56,655 nucleotides of DNA from an uncultured Lachnospiraceae bacterium. Its GTDB lineage: Bacteria; Bacillota; Clostridia; Lachnospirales; Lachnospiraceae. Where the stretch lies: contig CANQSA010000016.1 in NCBI GenBank assembly GCA_947626415.1, positions 1-56,655 of the forward strand, given 5' to 3'. The notes under the pieces were generated by a model. That model saw nothing but the letters and a program-made list of their open reading frames with translations, had not been told where the DNA came from and ran no database searches. The position numbers and the translations under genes are program-made. Positions 49,803-56,655 of the stretch are shown here, one piece after another; the stretch's first letter is position 1, and the number at the start of each line of letters is the position of its first letter.

Positions 49803-51428
49803 ATGATCAGTGCAAATAATGTTACATTGCGAATCGGAAAGAAAGCGTTATTTGAAGATGTGAATATTAAATTTACGGAAGGAAACTGTTACGGACTGAT
49901 CGGCGCCAACGGCGCGGGAAAGTCTACCTTTTTAAAGATCTTATCGGGAGAACTGGAACCGACCAAAGGAGAGATCAGCATGACGCCCGGTCAGCGGCTG
50001 TCATTTTTACAGCAGGATCATTTTAAATACGACGCCTATCCGGTTCTGGATACCGTCATTATGGGCAACGCCCGTCTGTATGAGATCATGCAGGAAAAGG
50101 ACGCGATTTACGCGAAGCCGGATTTCAGCGAAGAGGACGGCATTCAGGCCGGCCGGCTGGAAGAAGAATTTGCCAATATGAACGGCTGGGAAGCGGAATC
50201 CGACGCCGCCGTACTGTTAAACGGTCTGGGCGTCCCTACCGAACTGCATTACAATCTGATGGGAGACCTGAGCGGTTCCCTAAAGGTCAAGGTTCTGCTT
50301 GCGCAGGCTCTGTTCGGCAACCCGGACATTCTGCTCTTAGACGAGCCCACCAACCATCTGGATCTGGACGCTATCGCGTGGCTCGAAGAATTTCTGATCA
50401 ATTTCAACAATACCGTGATCGTGGTTTCCCACGACCGTTATTTCTTAAATAAGGTATGTACGCACATTGCGGATATCGATTACGCCAAGATTCAGCTGTA
50501 CGCCGGCAACTACGATTTCTGGTATGAATCCAGCCAGCTGCTGATCAAACAGATGAAAGAGGCAAACCGGAAGAAAGAAGAGAAGATCAAGGAGCTGCAG
50601 GAATTCATTCAGCGTTTCTCCGCCAACGCTTCCAAATCCAAGCAGGCGACTTCCCGGAAGCGGGCACTGGAGAAAATTGAACTGGATGAAATCAAGCCTT
50701 CCAGCCGGAAATATCCGTATATCGATTTTCGCCCCAACCGCGAGATCGGCAATGAAGTGCTGACGGTAGAACATATCAGCAAGACCATTGACGGGGTAAA
50801 GGTGCTGGATGATGTTTCCTTTATCCTGAATCATGACGATAAAGTGGCGTTTGTTGGCAGCAACGAACTGGCAAAGACTACGCTGTTTAAGATCCTGACC
50901 GGAGAACTGGAACCGGATTCCGGGCATTACAAATGGGGCGTTACCACTTCCCAGGCCTATTTTCCGAAGGACAGCACCGCTGAATTTGACCGGGACGATA
51001 CCATTGTCGAATGGCTGACCGGATATTCCGAGATCAAAGAAGTCACCTATGTCCGCGGCTTCCTGGGACGTATGCTGTTTGCCGGCGACGACGGCGTGAA
51101 GAAAGTCCGGGTACTCTCCGGCGGTGAGAAGGTTCGCTGTCTGCTGTCGAAAATGATGATTTCCGGCGCAAACTGTCTGATCCTGGACGAGCCGACAGAC
51201 CACCTGGATATGGAGTCCATTACCGCGCTGAACAACGGACTGATCAAATTTCCGGGCGTGATCCTGTTCTCCTGCCGGGATCATCAGTTTGTACAGACCA
51301 CGGCCAACCGGATCATGGAAATCGTAAACGGACAGCTGATCGATAAGATCACAACGTATGACGAATATCTGGAAAGCGATGAGATGGCGAGAAAACGGCA
51401 GATCATTGTCAGCGATACGGAAGAATAA
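49803..51428 (+). CDS. ABC-F family ATPase (YkpA/YbiT-like) with one degenerate ATP site
   Basis: A 541-residue soluble tandem ABC protein that acts on the ribosome by family. NBD1: Walker A GANGAGKST (34-42), Walker B LLLDEPTNHLD, H-loop VVSHDRYF. NBD2 signature LSGGEKVR is canonical. The other composite site is altered: NBD1 signature is LSGSLKVK (about 155), NBD2 Walker A is SNELAKTT (about 353) and its H-loop FSCRDHQF (about 490), with DEPTDHLD. All changes fall on the same ATP site. The interdomain linker is rich in Lys/Glu. Start at ATG 49803 with AGGAGG 7 bases upstream. First gene of a plus-strand operon. Confidence 0.9.
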   Translation: MISANNVTLRIGKKALFEDVNIKFTEGNCYGLIGANGAGKSTFLKILSGELEPTKGEISMTPGQRLSFLQQDHFKYDAYPVLDTVIMGNARLYEIMQEKDAIYAKPDFSEEDGIQAGRLEEEFANMNGWEAESDAAVLLNGLGVPTELHYNLMGDLSGSLKVKVLLAQALFGNPDILLLDEPTNHLDLDAIAWLEEFLINFNNTVIVVSHDRYFLNKVCTHIADIDYAKIQLYAGNYDFWYESSQLLIKQMKEANRKKEEKIKELQEFIQRFSANASKSKQATSRKRALEKIELDEIKPSSRKYPYIDFRPNREIGNEVLTVEHISKTIDGVKVLDDVSFILNHDDKVAFVGSNELAKTTLFKILTGELEPDSGHYKWGVTTSQAYFPKDSTAEFDRDDTIVEWLTGYSEIKEVTYVRGFLGRMLFAGDDGVKKVRVLSGGEKVRCLLSKMMISGANCLILDEPTDHLDMESITALNNGLIKFPGVILFSCRDHQFVQTTANRIMEIVNGQLIDKITTYDEYLESDEMARKRQIIVSDTEE

Positions 51429-51451
51429 CGATACAGAAAGGCAAAGCTCGA

Positions 51452-52321
51452 ATGACAGACTATATCGATCTACATGTACATTCCAACGCTTCCGACGGAA
51501 CCTTTACTCCGGAAGAGCTGGTGGCTTACGCAGAAACAAAAGGGCTGTACGCGTTTGCGCTGACAGACCATGACTCCATTGACGGACTTTCCGCCGCATA
51601 TGCCGCCAAAGCAAAGCTGCACGCCGCTGTCCGCATAATTCCCGGCGTGGAATTATCCTGCCGGTATGCGGTTGCGGATATTTCGTTTGATGTGCATATT
51701 GTAGGGCTGGACGTGGATTACCGCAGCCCTGCCTTTGTCGAACAGCTGCGGGAATGCCGGCGGATCCGGGAAGAGCGGAATGCCAAAATGATCCGGCGCA
51801 TGCAGGAAGCCGGGTTCTCGATCACGGAGGAAGAAATCCGCGCGTTATATCCGGGCGCCGCTGTGACCCGTGCCCATTACGCCCGATTTCTTGCAGACCA
51901 CGGCTATGTGGCAACGAAAGAGGAAGCTTTTCAGAAATACTTAAATCCGGGCTGTCCCTGCTATGTGCCCCGAAGGCTGCTGACCCCGAAGGAAGGCATT
52001 GCGCTGATCCTGGAAGCGGGCGGGCATCCGGTTCTGGCGCATCCGATGCTGTATACCAAATTAAACCGCGCGCAGATCGACGCTCTGACGGCAGAACTCG
52101 CGGCCTGCGGCGCAGAAGGAATTGAAGTCTACTACTCCACGTATTCCGAGGAAGAGACCGTCTTTGTCAGATTTCTGGCGGAAAAATATCATCTGTTTCC
52201 CAGCGGCGGTTCTGATTTCCATGGCAGCAATAAGCCGGATATTGATTTAATGACAGGGAAGGGGAATCTGCGGATCCCCAAAGAATTGTACCCATTTCCA
52301 TTTCCAAAGGAGGATGAATAA
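51452..52321 (+). CDS. PHP-domain phosphoesterase (RNase AM/YciV-like)
   Basis: A 289-residue PHP-family metal hydrolase. DLHVHSNASDGTFTPEELV, LTDHDSIDGL, the GVELSC Glu, HPVLAHP and the C-terminal GSDFHGSN supply the metal ligands. YciV/RNase AM relatives degrade short RNA or 3',5'-nucleoside bisphosphates. Starts 23 bases after the ABC-F stop with AGAAAGG upstream; directly abuts the alpha/beta hydrolase. Confidence 0.9.
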   Translation: MTDYIDLHVHSNASDGTFTPEELVAYAETKGLYAFALTDHDSIDGLSAAYAAKAKLHAAVRIIPGVELSCRYAVADISFDVHIVGLDVDYRSPAFVEQLRECRRIREERNAKMIRRMQEAGFSITEEEIRALYPGAAVTRAHYARFLADHGYVATKEEAFQKYLNPGCPCYVPRRLLTPKEGIALILEAGGHPVLAHPMLYTKLNRAQIDALTAELAACGAEGIEVYYSTYSEEETVFVRFLAEKYHLFPSGGSDFHGSNKPDIDLMTGKGNLRIPKELYPFPFPKEDE

Positions 52322-53251
52322 ATGGAGAGAAATGAATTAATCTCATACTATGCAAAGAATGCGACTTTGCTGGCGCTTCCGGCGCCGGAACAGACGCCCC
52401 GCGGTATCCTGCTGCTGGTTCACGGCATGGGAGAGCGCAAGGAACGTTATCAGCATGTGCTCTCTTACTTTGCGGCACATGAATATGTCTGTGCCATCAG
52501 CGATCTGCGCGGACACGGGGAGCGTGCCAAAACGGAAGCGGATCGCGGCTACTTCGGCACACACGGCGACCAGCGGTTTGTCAATGACGTCTATAAGACA
52601 GTCTGCCGCCTGCGCCGGGATTTCCCCGGACTGCCCCTCATTCTGTTCGGACACAGTATGGGCTCTTTGATTGTGCGCGCCTATACCAAGCAGCATGACG
52701 ATACGATAGACGGTCTGTTTGTCTGCGGCTGTCCCTCCAACAATCCGGCCAGCGCCGCCGGCAAGCTTCTGATCGCGATCATGGCAAAGAAAAAAGGCTG
52801 GCGTTATCACAGTACTTTCGTACAGAAGCTGGTTTCCGGCAGTTTTGACAGTCCGTTTAAAAAGAAGACGGAACAAACGGCTGCAGACTCCTGGCTTTGT
52901 ACCGATCCGGCTGTTGTAGAGGCCTTTGAAGCGGATCCCCTGTGTGGTTTCGCTTTCACGCTAAACGGCTACTACAGCCTGATGAATCTGATGGGCGCTG
53001 TCTACAGCAAGAACAACTGGCAGGTGACGAATCCCGCTCTGCCGATTCATTTCATGTCCGGCGCCGAAGATCCGTGCCGAAATGACGACAAGCACTTTTA
53101 TGACGCGGTCAATCTGATGACCGAAGTCGGCTATGAGCACGTTACTTCTCACCTGTATCCGGACATGCGGCATGAACTGCTGAACGAGCCCATCAAGGAA
53201 CAGGTCATGGACGATATGCTGGTGATTATGGACCGAATCTGCGGCGCATAA
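52322..53251 (+). CDS. Alpha/beta hydrolase (monoacylglycerol lipase-like)
   Basis: A 309-residue serine hydrolase. The nucleophile elbow is GHSMGSLIV, the oxyanion motif LVHGMGERKERY, and the late Asp (SGAEDPCRND) and His (YPDMRHELLNE) complete the triad, as in lysophospholipases/MGL. No signal peptide. The ATG follows the PHP stop with no gap, using the AGGAGG site inside the PHP end. Substrate is probably a monoacylglycerol or lysophospholipid. Confidence 0.9.
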   Translation: MERNELISYYAKNATLLALPAPEQTPRGILLLVHGMGERKERYQHVLSYFAAHEYVCAISDLRGHGERAKTEADRGYFGTHGDQRFVNDVYKTVCRLRRDFPGLPLILFGHSMGSLIVRAYTKQHDDTIDGLFVCGCPSNNPASAAGKLLIAIMAKKKGWRYHSTFVQKLVSGSFDSPFKKKTEQTAADSWLCTDPAVVEAFEADPLCGFAFTLNGYYSLMNLMGAVYSKNNWQVTNPALPIHFMSGAEDPCRNDDKHFYDAVNLMTEVGYEHVTSHLYPDMRHELLNEPIKEQVMDDMLVIMDRICGA

Positions 53252-53269
53252 GGCTTTTAGGATCCGGCA

Positions 53270-53494
53270 TTATTTGATCGGCCCCCAGCCTTCGTTATCC
53301 GGAATATTGTCTTCCACATAGACAGTGGGCTGTGTGGTTGTGATTTCTTTCCACGTCAGGCTTTCTTCCTGGGAAAGTTTTGTTTCGGACAGATCGGCTT
53401 TTTCATAATTATTTTTGCTGATATAGAGATAGCCAATTACAAGCAATGCAGCCAACAGGATCGCCGCCATTATTTTAACGATATTTTTTTTCAT
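53270..53494 (-). CDS. Small membrane-anchored protein ending in a GWG motif
   Basis: A 74-residue protein: a signal/anchor helix (IVKIMAAILLAALLVIGYLYI) and an acidic, hydrophilic tail ending EDNIPDNEGWGPIK. The ATG at 53494 has AGGGAG 6 bases upstream; the ORF to 53515 begins upstream of that site. It follows the terminator at 53522-53561 and may be read through from the peptide gene or have its own weak promoter. Function unknown. The terminal motif recalls the neighbouring 55-residue peptide (KPGWGSVEDF). Confidence 0.65.
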   Translation of the reverse strand: MKKNIVKIMAAILLAALLVIGYLYISKNNYEKADLSETKLSQEESLTWKEITTTQPTVYVEDNIPDNEGWGPIK

Positions 53495-53521
53495 AGGAAT
53501 CTCCCTGAAATCCATAAAAAT

Positions 53522-53561
53522 GAGGCTGCTGCAACATGATGTTCTACGGTGCAGCAGCCTC
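53522..53561. terminator. Bidirectional terminator
   Basis: GAGGCTGCTGCA and its exact complement TGCAGCAGCCTC form a 12-bp stem. The plus side is followed by TTTCTTTTT and the minus side by ATTTTTATGG. Confidence 0.85.
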
Positions 53562-53584
53562 TTTCTTTTTCACTTTAATTACGC

Positions 53585-53752
53585 TTAGAAGTCCTCAACG
53601 GAACCCCAGCCCGGTTTGGAATCTCCGATCAGATCCCAGCCTGTCAGGTCTGCATTATAAGAAATGCCTGTAGGAATTCCTGAAGTCATCATAATATCTT
53701 CTACTTCAAATTCAATCACTTCTACATCAGGTGCTGTATATGTAAGTTTCAT
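53585..53752 (-). CDS. 55-residue peptide with GW/GWG tail
   Basis: A 55-residue peptide starting MKLTYTAPDVEVIEFEVEDI. AGGAGG lies 6 bases before the ATG, an excellent site, and a terminator follows. The N-terminal half (APDVEVIEFEVEDIMMTSG) resembles a small-protein family seen in Lachnospiraceae; the C-terminal half has NADLTGWDLIGDSKPGWG. No hydrophobic leader. Two-part layout (acidic leader, SG junction, Gly/Trp-rich core) is like a ribosomal peptide precursor, but no modification enzyme is in the window. The longer frame to 53920 only overlaps the LamG gene. Confidence 0.7.
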   Translation of the reverse strand: MKLTYTAPDVEVIEFEVEDIMMTSGIPTGISYNADLTGWDLIGDSKPGWGSVEDF

Positions 53753-53768
53753 AGTATACCTCCTCCTA

Positions 53769-55055
53769 TTATTTTGCTGAACTAATACTTCTTGTAATGG
53801 CAGCGCCATATGCAGTCTGAGATGCTCCTTCTGCATCTGTATAAACGATATAAGGTACTGCGGTATATTCTTTTTCCGTATTTGTAATACCGGTGATAAC
53901 ACTCCTGAATGCATATACATTATCCGTTTGTGCAGAATCCAGTTTCTTCAAATCCGTTACATATTTAGTAGGGATCTTCTTAATCGTTTTATCATCTACT
54001 TTATTTAATGTTAATCCATCGGCAGATACTTTCTGATTGGTTACAATTACGCCCATATCTGTAATTGTGCCCAGTGTTTCAAAATTCTCTTTAGAGATTG
54101 TGGTTACAAATCCTAAATCTTTTCCGTTTGTATTTACCTGTGCACCGATCGTGGTAACAATCGTGGGTTCCTCTTCTTTTGTAACAGAGGTATCCGGATC
54201 CAGAGCATATAAAGCGGAAACTTCTTCTGCGGATAAGGCTTTATTGTAGATTCTGATATCATCCATATAGCCTGCATAGGCATCCCAGTTCCAGTTAAAA
54301 TTACCAGGAGTGATAAAACAACCTAACTTAAGACTTCCTCTGCCACTCCCTGCTAATGCTGTTAAGAACTTAAGAATTCTCTCTGCATGAGTTGTATCGG
54401 TATCTGTATACAGAACGTCCTTATCTACATAAAGCGTTATACCGGAATCATCTACTGTAACAGTGAACATCTCCCATCCACTATCACCCAGCCAATACGT
54501 TACGTCTGCAGGCCATGTGCCAACGTCAAAGAAATCATCTCCACCCATCTCATTTAAATTCCAGCCATTATAACGGAACTGAGGTGCTGCTGCAAATTCA
54601 ATATGTCCCCAACTATATGGACCATTTTGATCTGAAATATCTGCGATACTACTGAATCCATTTGCCGCTGTGCTCTTTAACCACATTGACATAGTAAGTC
54701 CTTTTGAATAATCAGTTTTATTGATAATATCACTTGGCATTAAAAGCCCACTTGGGATTGTATTTTTTTCTTGGAAATCACCGTTCACAGTAACAGGAAT
54801 TACACCGCCACTAAGCTGTACAACATTTTTTCTTTCACTTTCATTACTAACTAACGTATTTCCGTCTCCCAATTCGGTTGCTGCTGCATACTTACTCTCA
54901 TAATCAATATAATTACCATCAAATAAATACTCTGCAACCAGTCCCGACTTCAAATCTGCTGATGCTTCTTCGGCTCCAACCATTACCGGCGTCGCCATCA
55001 CCATCGACATTGCCAATGTTACTGACAACGTCTTTTTGAAAAATTTCTTTTTCAT
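53769..55055 (-). CDS. Secreted LamG/concanavalin-like domain protein
   Basis: A 428-residue exported protein. Signal peptide 1-29 (to VMVGAEE), then a LamG-type sugar-binding fold from about 37 (LVAEYLFDGNYIDYESKYAA) to YAGYMDDIRIYNKALSAEEV near 277, and a C-terminal beta-rich domain of about 130 residues. No sorting signal, so it is secreted or held by the wall. The domain is of the type found in the adhesin at 13404-22058 (both end in DD-(L/I)-x-x-(F/Y)-(D/N)-x-AL). AAGGAGG precedes the ATG. First gene of a cluster with two tiny ORFs. Confidence 0.85.
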   Translation of the reverse strand: MKKKFFKKTLSVTLAMSMVMATPVMVGAEEASADLKSGLVAEYLFDGNYIDYESKYAAATELGDGNTLVSNESERKNVVQLSGGVIPVTVNGDFQEKNTIPSGLLMPSDIINKTDYSKGLTMSMWLKSTAANGFSSIADISDQNGPYSWGHIEFAAAPQFRYNGWNLNEMGGDDFFDVGTWPADVTYWLGDSGWEMFTVTVDDSGITLYVDKDVLYTDTDTTHAERILKFLTALAGSGRGSLKLGCFITPGNFNWNWDAYAGYMDDIRIYNKALSAEEVSALYALDPDTSVTKEEEPTIVTTIGAQVNTNGKDLGFVTTISKENFETLGTITDMGVIVTNQKVSADGLTLNKVDDKTIKKIPTKYVTDLKKLDSAQTDNVYAFRSVITGITNTEKEYTAVPYIVYTDAEGASQTAYGAAITRSISSAK

Positions 55056-55230
55056 ATTTGCCTCCTTATATTTTCATAATTTTTCGATCTTACACCCCAG
55101 CCGAAGTATAAAACTATAATCTTTTTATTTCTCCGGCAGACTTGTAAATACCTTTCTCCACTATATATTACATTAGCTGAAAATGCACTTTTTTAGTCCG
55201 AATGCGACTATTTTTTTGTGATTTTACATA

Positions 55231-55286
55231 AAAAAGAGACATTACAAAATAACTGAATCTTCAGTCGTCCTGCAATGTCTCTTTTC
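55231..55286 (-). terminator. Terminator of the Rpn-like gene
   Basis: AAAAGAGACATT and AATGTCTCTTTT form the outer stem, and ACTGAA-TC-TTCAGT an inner one. T runs follow on both strands. The rest of 55056-55312 holds no recognisable feature other than the LamG gene's leader. Confidence 0.8.
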
Positions 55287-55312
55287 CCTAGTCTATAATA
55301 ACAATAATCCTA

Positions 55313-56374
55313 TCAACTTTTCTCCGCTCCGGTCCGCAGTCCCAGCACCGTCTCCAGCGACAGTTTCAGTTTCTGCGCAATGATCTCCGGGCCTAATACA
55401 TCTAACAATTCTTTCGCATTTTCCAATCTGTTAAGCTCCATACCAATTTCTTTTCCGCGCTCCATGCCTATCTTTTCTCCGCGCTCCATGCCTATTTTTT
55501 CTCCACGCTCCATGCCTATCTTTTCTCCGCGTTCCAGTGCATCTCGCTCGATCGCTTCACTCCAGTTACACATCTCCTGCATCCTCCCTTCTGTCTCCGG
55601 ATCCATCCGGATCCCGAACTCTTCCGTTAATATATCTCTCTTCTCTGTAAAACTCAGCTTCAGGGAAAAGATCGTCGTCAGCAGCCGGATCAGCGGCGTA
55701 CTCTCTTCCGGCTCCGGCAGTTCTTTCGGCAGCCCGATCAGAATGACCCGCATCAAGTCGCACCGCTTCCGATCTCCGTACTCCCCATATAGGTTCTCCG
55801 GCTGAAATGTGTACCGGGTCACTGTATTCCTGGCTGCCGCAGGCGGATCCGTCAGGATCCAGACAGAATTCACTGTCAGGATCTGTTCATAATGGGAATC
55901 TGTAAACTCCCTGCCCTGCTGCGATGATATTACCCGGGAACAGTAAAAGACCGCCCGTGCTTCAATCCAATATCCGGTGAAGCCGCAGTTCTGCGCTTCC
56001 ACGTCCACCAGCGTCTTCCGATAACTGCCCGCTGTCTGCTCCGGCGCCAGCGCGGAAATCAGAATATCCAAGGTAATGACTCCCTCCCCGGGGATTCTGC
56101 TCTCTGTATTCTCTCCTTTGACCAGCGGCGGCACCGCATCCGCCGGAATACCAAACGACCGGGCTTGCTCTCCTGTGCCGACCGGGGCTGCGGAAAGAGC
56201 AGGTGCTTCGATCAGTCGCGCGACCTCCTCCGGATCCATCCCTTCATACTCCGGAACGACTCCCACCAGGATATGGGCAAGGATGATCCGGTACGACAGG
56301 ATCGCCTTCGCATAGGCATCATATCGTATCTTCATATCCGCAACCTCCAGATCGCGGTATAAGTTCTTATCCAT
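55313..56374 (-). CDS. Rpn-family recombination-promoting nuclease / PD-(D/E)XK transposase-like protein
   Basis: A 353-residue protein related to the Rpn/PDDEXK_2 group. Nuclease residues are suggested by ITLDILISALA and TLVDVEAQ (Asp, then E-x-Q). The C-terminal end contains three to four repeats of ERGEKIGM encoded by a 24-bp tandem repeat. Such genes are multi-copy and fast-changing in Lachnospiraceae. AAGGAG precedes the ATG and the promoter lies at 56475-56503. Confidence 0.78.
   Translation of the reverse strand: MDKNLYRDLEVADMKIRYDAYAKAILSYRIILAHILVGVVPEYEGMDPEEVARLIEAPALSAAPVGTGEQARSFGIPADAVPPLVKGENTESRIPGEGVITLDILISALAPEQTAGSYRKTLVDVEAQNCGFTGYWIEARAVFYCSRVISSQQGREFTDSHYEQILTVNSVWILTDPPAAARNTVTRYTFQPENLYGEYGDRKRCDLMRVILIGLPKELPEPEESTPLIRLLTTIFSLKLSFTEKRDILTEEFGIRMDPETEGRMQEMCNWSEAIERDALERGEKIGMERGEKIGMERGEKIGMERGKEIGMELNRLENAKELLDVLGPEIIAQKLKLSLETVLGLRTGAEKS
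55460..55531 (-). repeat. 24-bp tandem repeat in the Rpn-like gene
   Basis: Three near-identical 24-base units with degenerate ones at the sides, each encoding ERGEKIGM. In-frame length change would be tolerated. Confidence 0.9.
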
Positions 56375-56474
56375 AGCTGCCTTCTCCTTTCACTATAATA
56401 TAAATCTATGCATTTTTCAACTATAAAATTGCATTTATTTCTCATGCATTTAAATCATTTTGTGATGTATAATC

Positions 56475-56503
56475 ATTTTAAAATATAATCATCTTTTTGT
56501 CAA
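56475..56503 (-). promoter_or_regulatory. Promoter of the Rpn-like gene
   Basis: Minus strand TTGACA, 17 bases, TAAAAT. It leaves a leader of about 95 bases with three ATGCAT-like motifs. Confidence 0.7.
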
Positions 56504-56581
56504 TATATATTTCATAAATAGTTAGTGATTATTTGAGATCGTATATTATATAACAGAAGCGTTCAGCCTCTTTATTAAAAA

Positions 56582-56611
56582 AAGAAAGCGCCACGCGGGC
56601 GCTCTCTTTTT
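56582..56611 (+). terminator. Terminator at right edge
   Basis: AAGAAAGCGCC pairs with GGCGCTCTCTT (one mismatch) around ACGCG and is followed by TTTTTG. Possibly bidirectional; its gene lies outside the window. Confidence 0.75.
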
Positions 56612-56655
56612 GAATCAAATTATCTCAAACTATCCGGCCTAATAAAGCCGTCAGT

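Noticed and set aside
53585-53920. 111-codon version of the small peptide gene
   Set aside because: Its first part overlaps the LamG gene in another frame; the internal ATG at 53752 has a perfect AGGAGG site.
55460-55531. Possible CRISPR array
   Set aside because: Units are contiguous without spacers and encode an in-frame peptide repeat.
1-56655. tRNA genes or riboswitches
   Set aside because: No intergenic region showed a cloverleaf or a known aptamer core by eye; only leader palindromes and terminators were seen.

Overview
The window looks like a chromosomal piece of an anaerobic Gram-positive Clostridia, most likely Lachnospiraceae. This rests on the gene set (pyruvate phosphate dikinase, a compact RpoD, LuxS, an RF2 frameshift, sortase-type and NlpC/P60 wall proteins, an Rpn-like nuclease), strong AGGAGG ribosome sites and TTGACA/TATAAT promoters. 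Taxonomy is inferred from gene content and style only; no database was searched.

Layout. Position 1-110 holds a strong leftward promoter and leader motif that look like the start of an rRNA (or tRNA) operon lying outside the window. 139-7506 is one leftward operon built around a partner-switching cassette: STAS protein, possible degenerate kinase-like protein, formyltransferase, DUF2156 acyl/aminoacyltransferase-like protein, a MATE transporter fused to an RsbW-like ATPase domain, a membrane SpoIIE/PP2C phosphatase, a free RsbW-like kinase and a MoeB/ThiF-type E1 enzyme. A GH51 arabinofuranosidase follows (7627-9132). 9172 to about 23940 is an accessory island: an AbiEi/AbiEii-type toxin-antitoxin pair with its own promoter and operator, a gutted HipA-like kinase pseudogene, an IS3-family element with a 4-bp target duplication, a 2884-residue cell-wall adhesin with a more AT-rich gene, and an AAA/DUF4143 ATPase.

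From about 24000 the gene content is housekeeping again: ppdK, prfB (with programmed frameshift), secA, an SH3/NlpC-P60 wall hydrolase, an SDR reductase, a sirtuin, rpoD, a diacylglycerol-kinase-like enzyme and aminopeptidase P. 38153-41989 is a compact operon of two dissimilar BY-kinase/Wzz proteins plus a membrane-anchored Ig-like protein, with no sugar genes beside it. 42092-46340 is a MarR-controlled heterodimeric ABC exporter. luxS, a TraX-family membrane protein, a GH13 protein that has lost its catalytic acids, an ABC-F protein with one degenerate ATP site, a PHP phosphoesterase and an alpha/beta hydrolase follow.

The right end (53270-55055) holds a secreted LamG protein followed by two very small ORFs that share a Gly-Trp-Gly motif near their C termini, then an Rpn-like nuclease with a short tandem repeat. 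The best candidates for something undescribed are the partner-switching/MATE-kinase operon, the split-function BY-kinase pair, the GH13 pseudoenzyme, the VWA domain interrupted by LamG in the giant adhesin, and the small GWG peptides.
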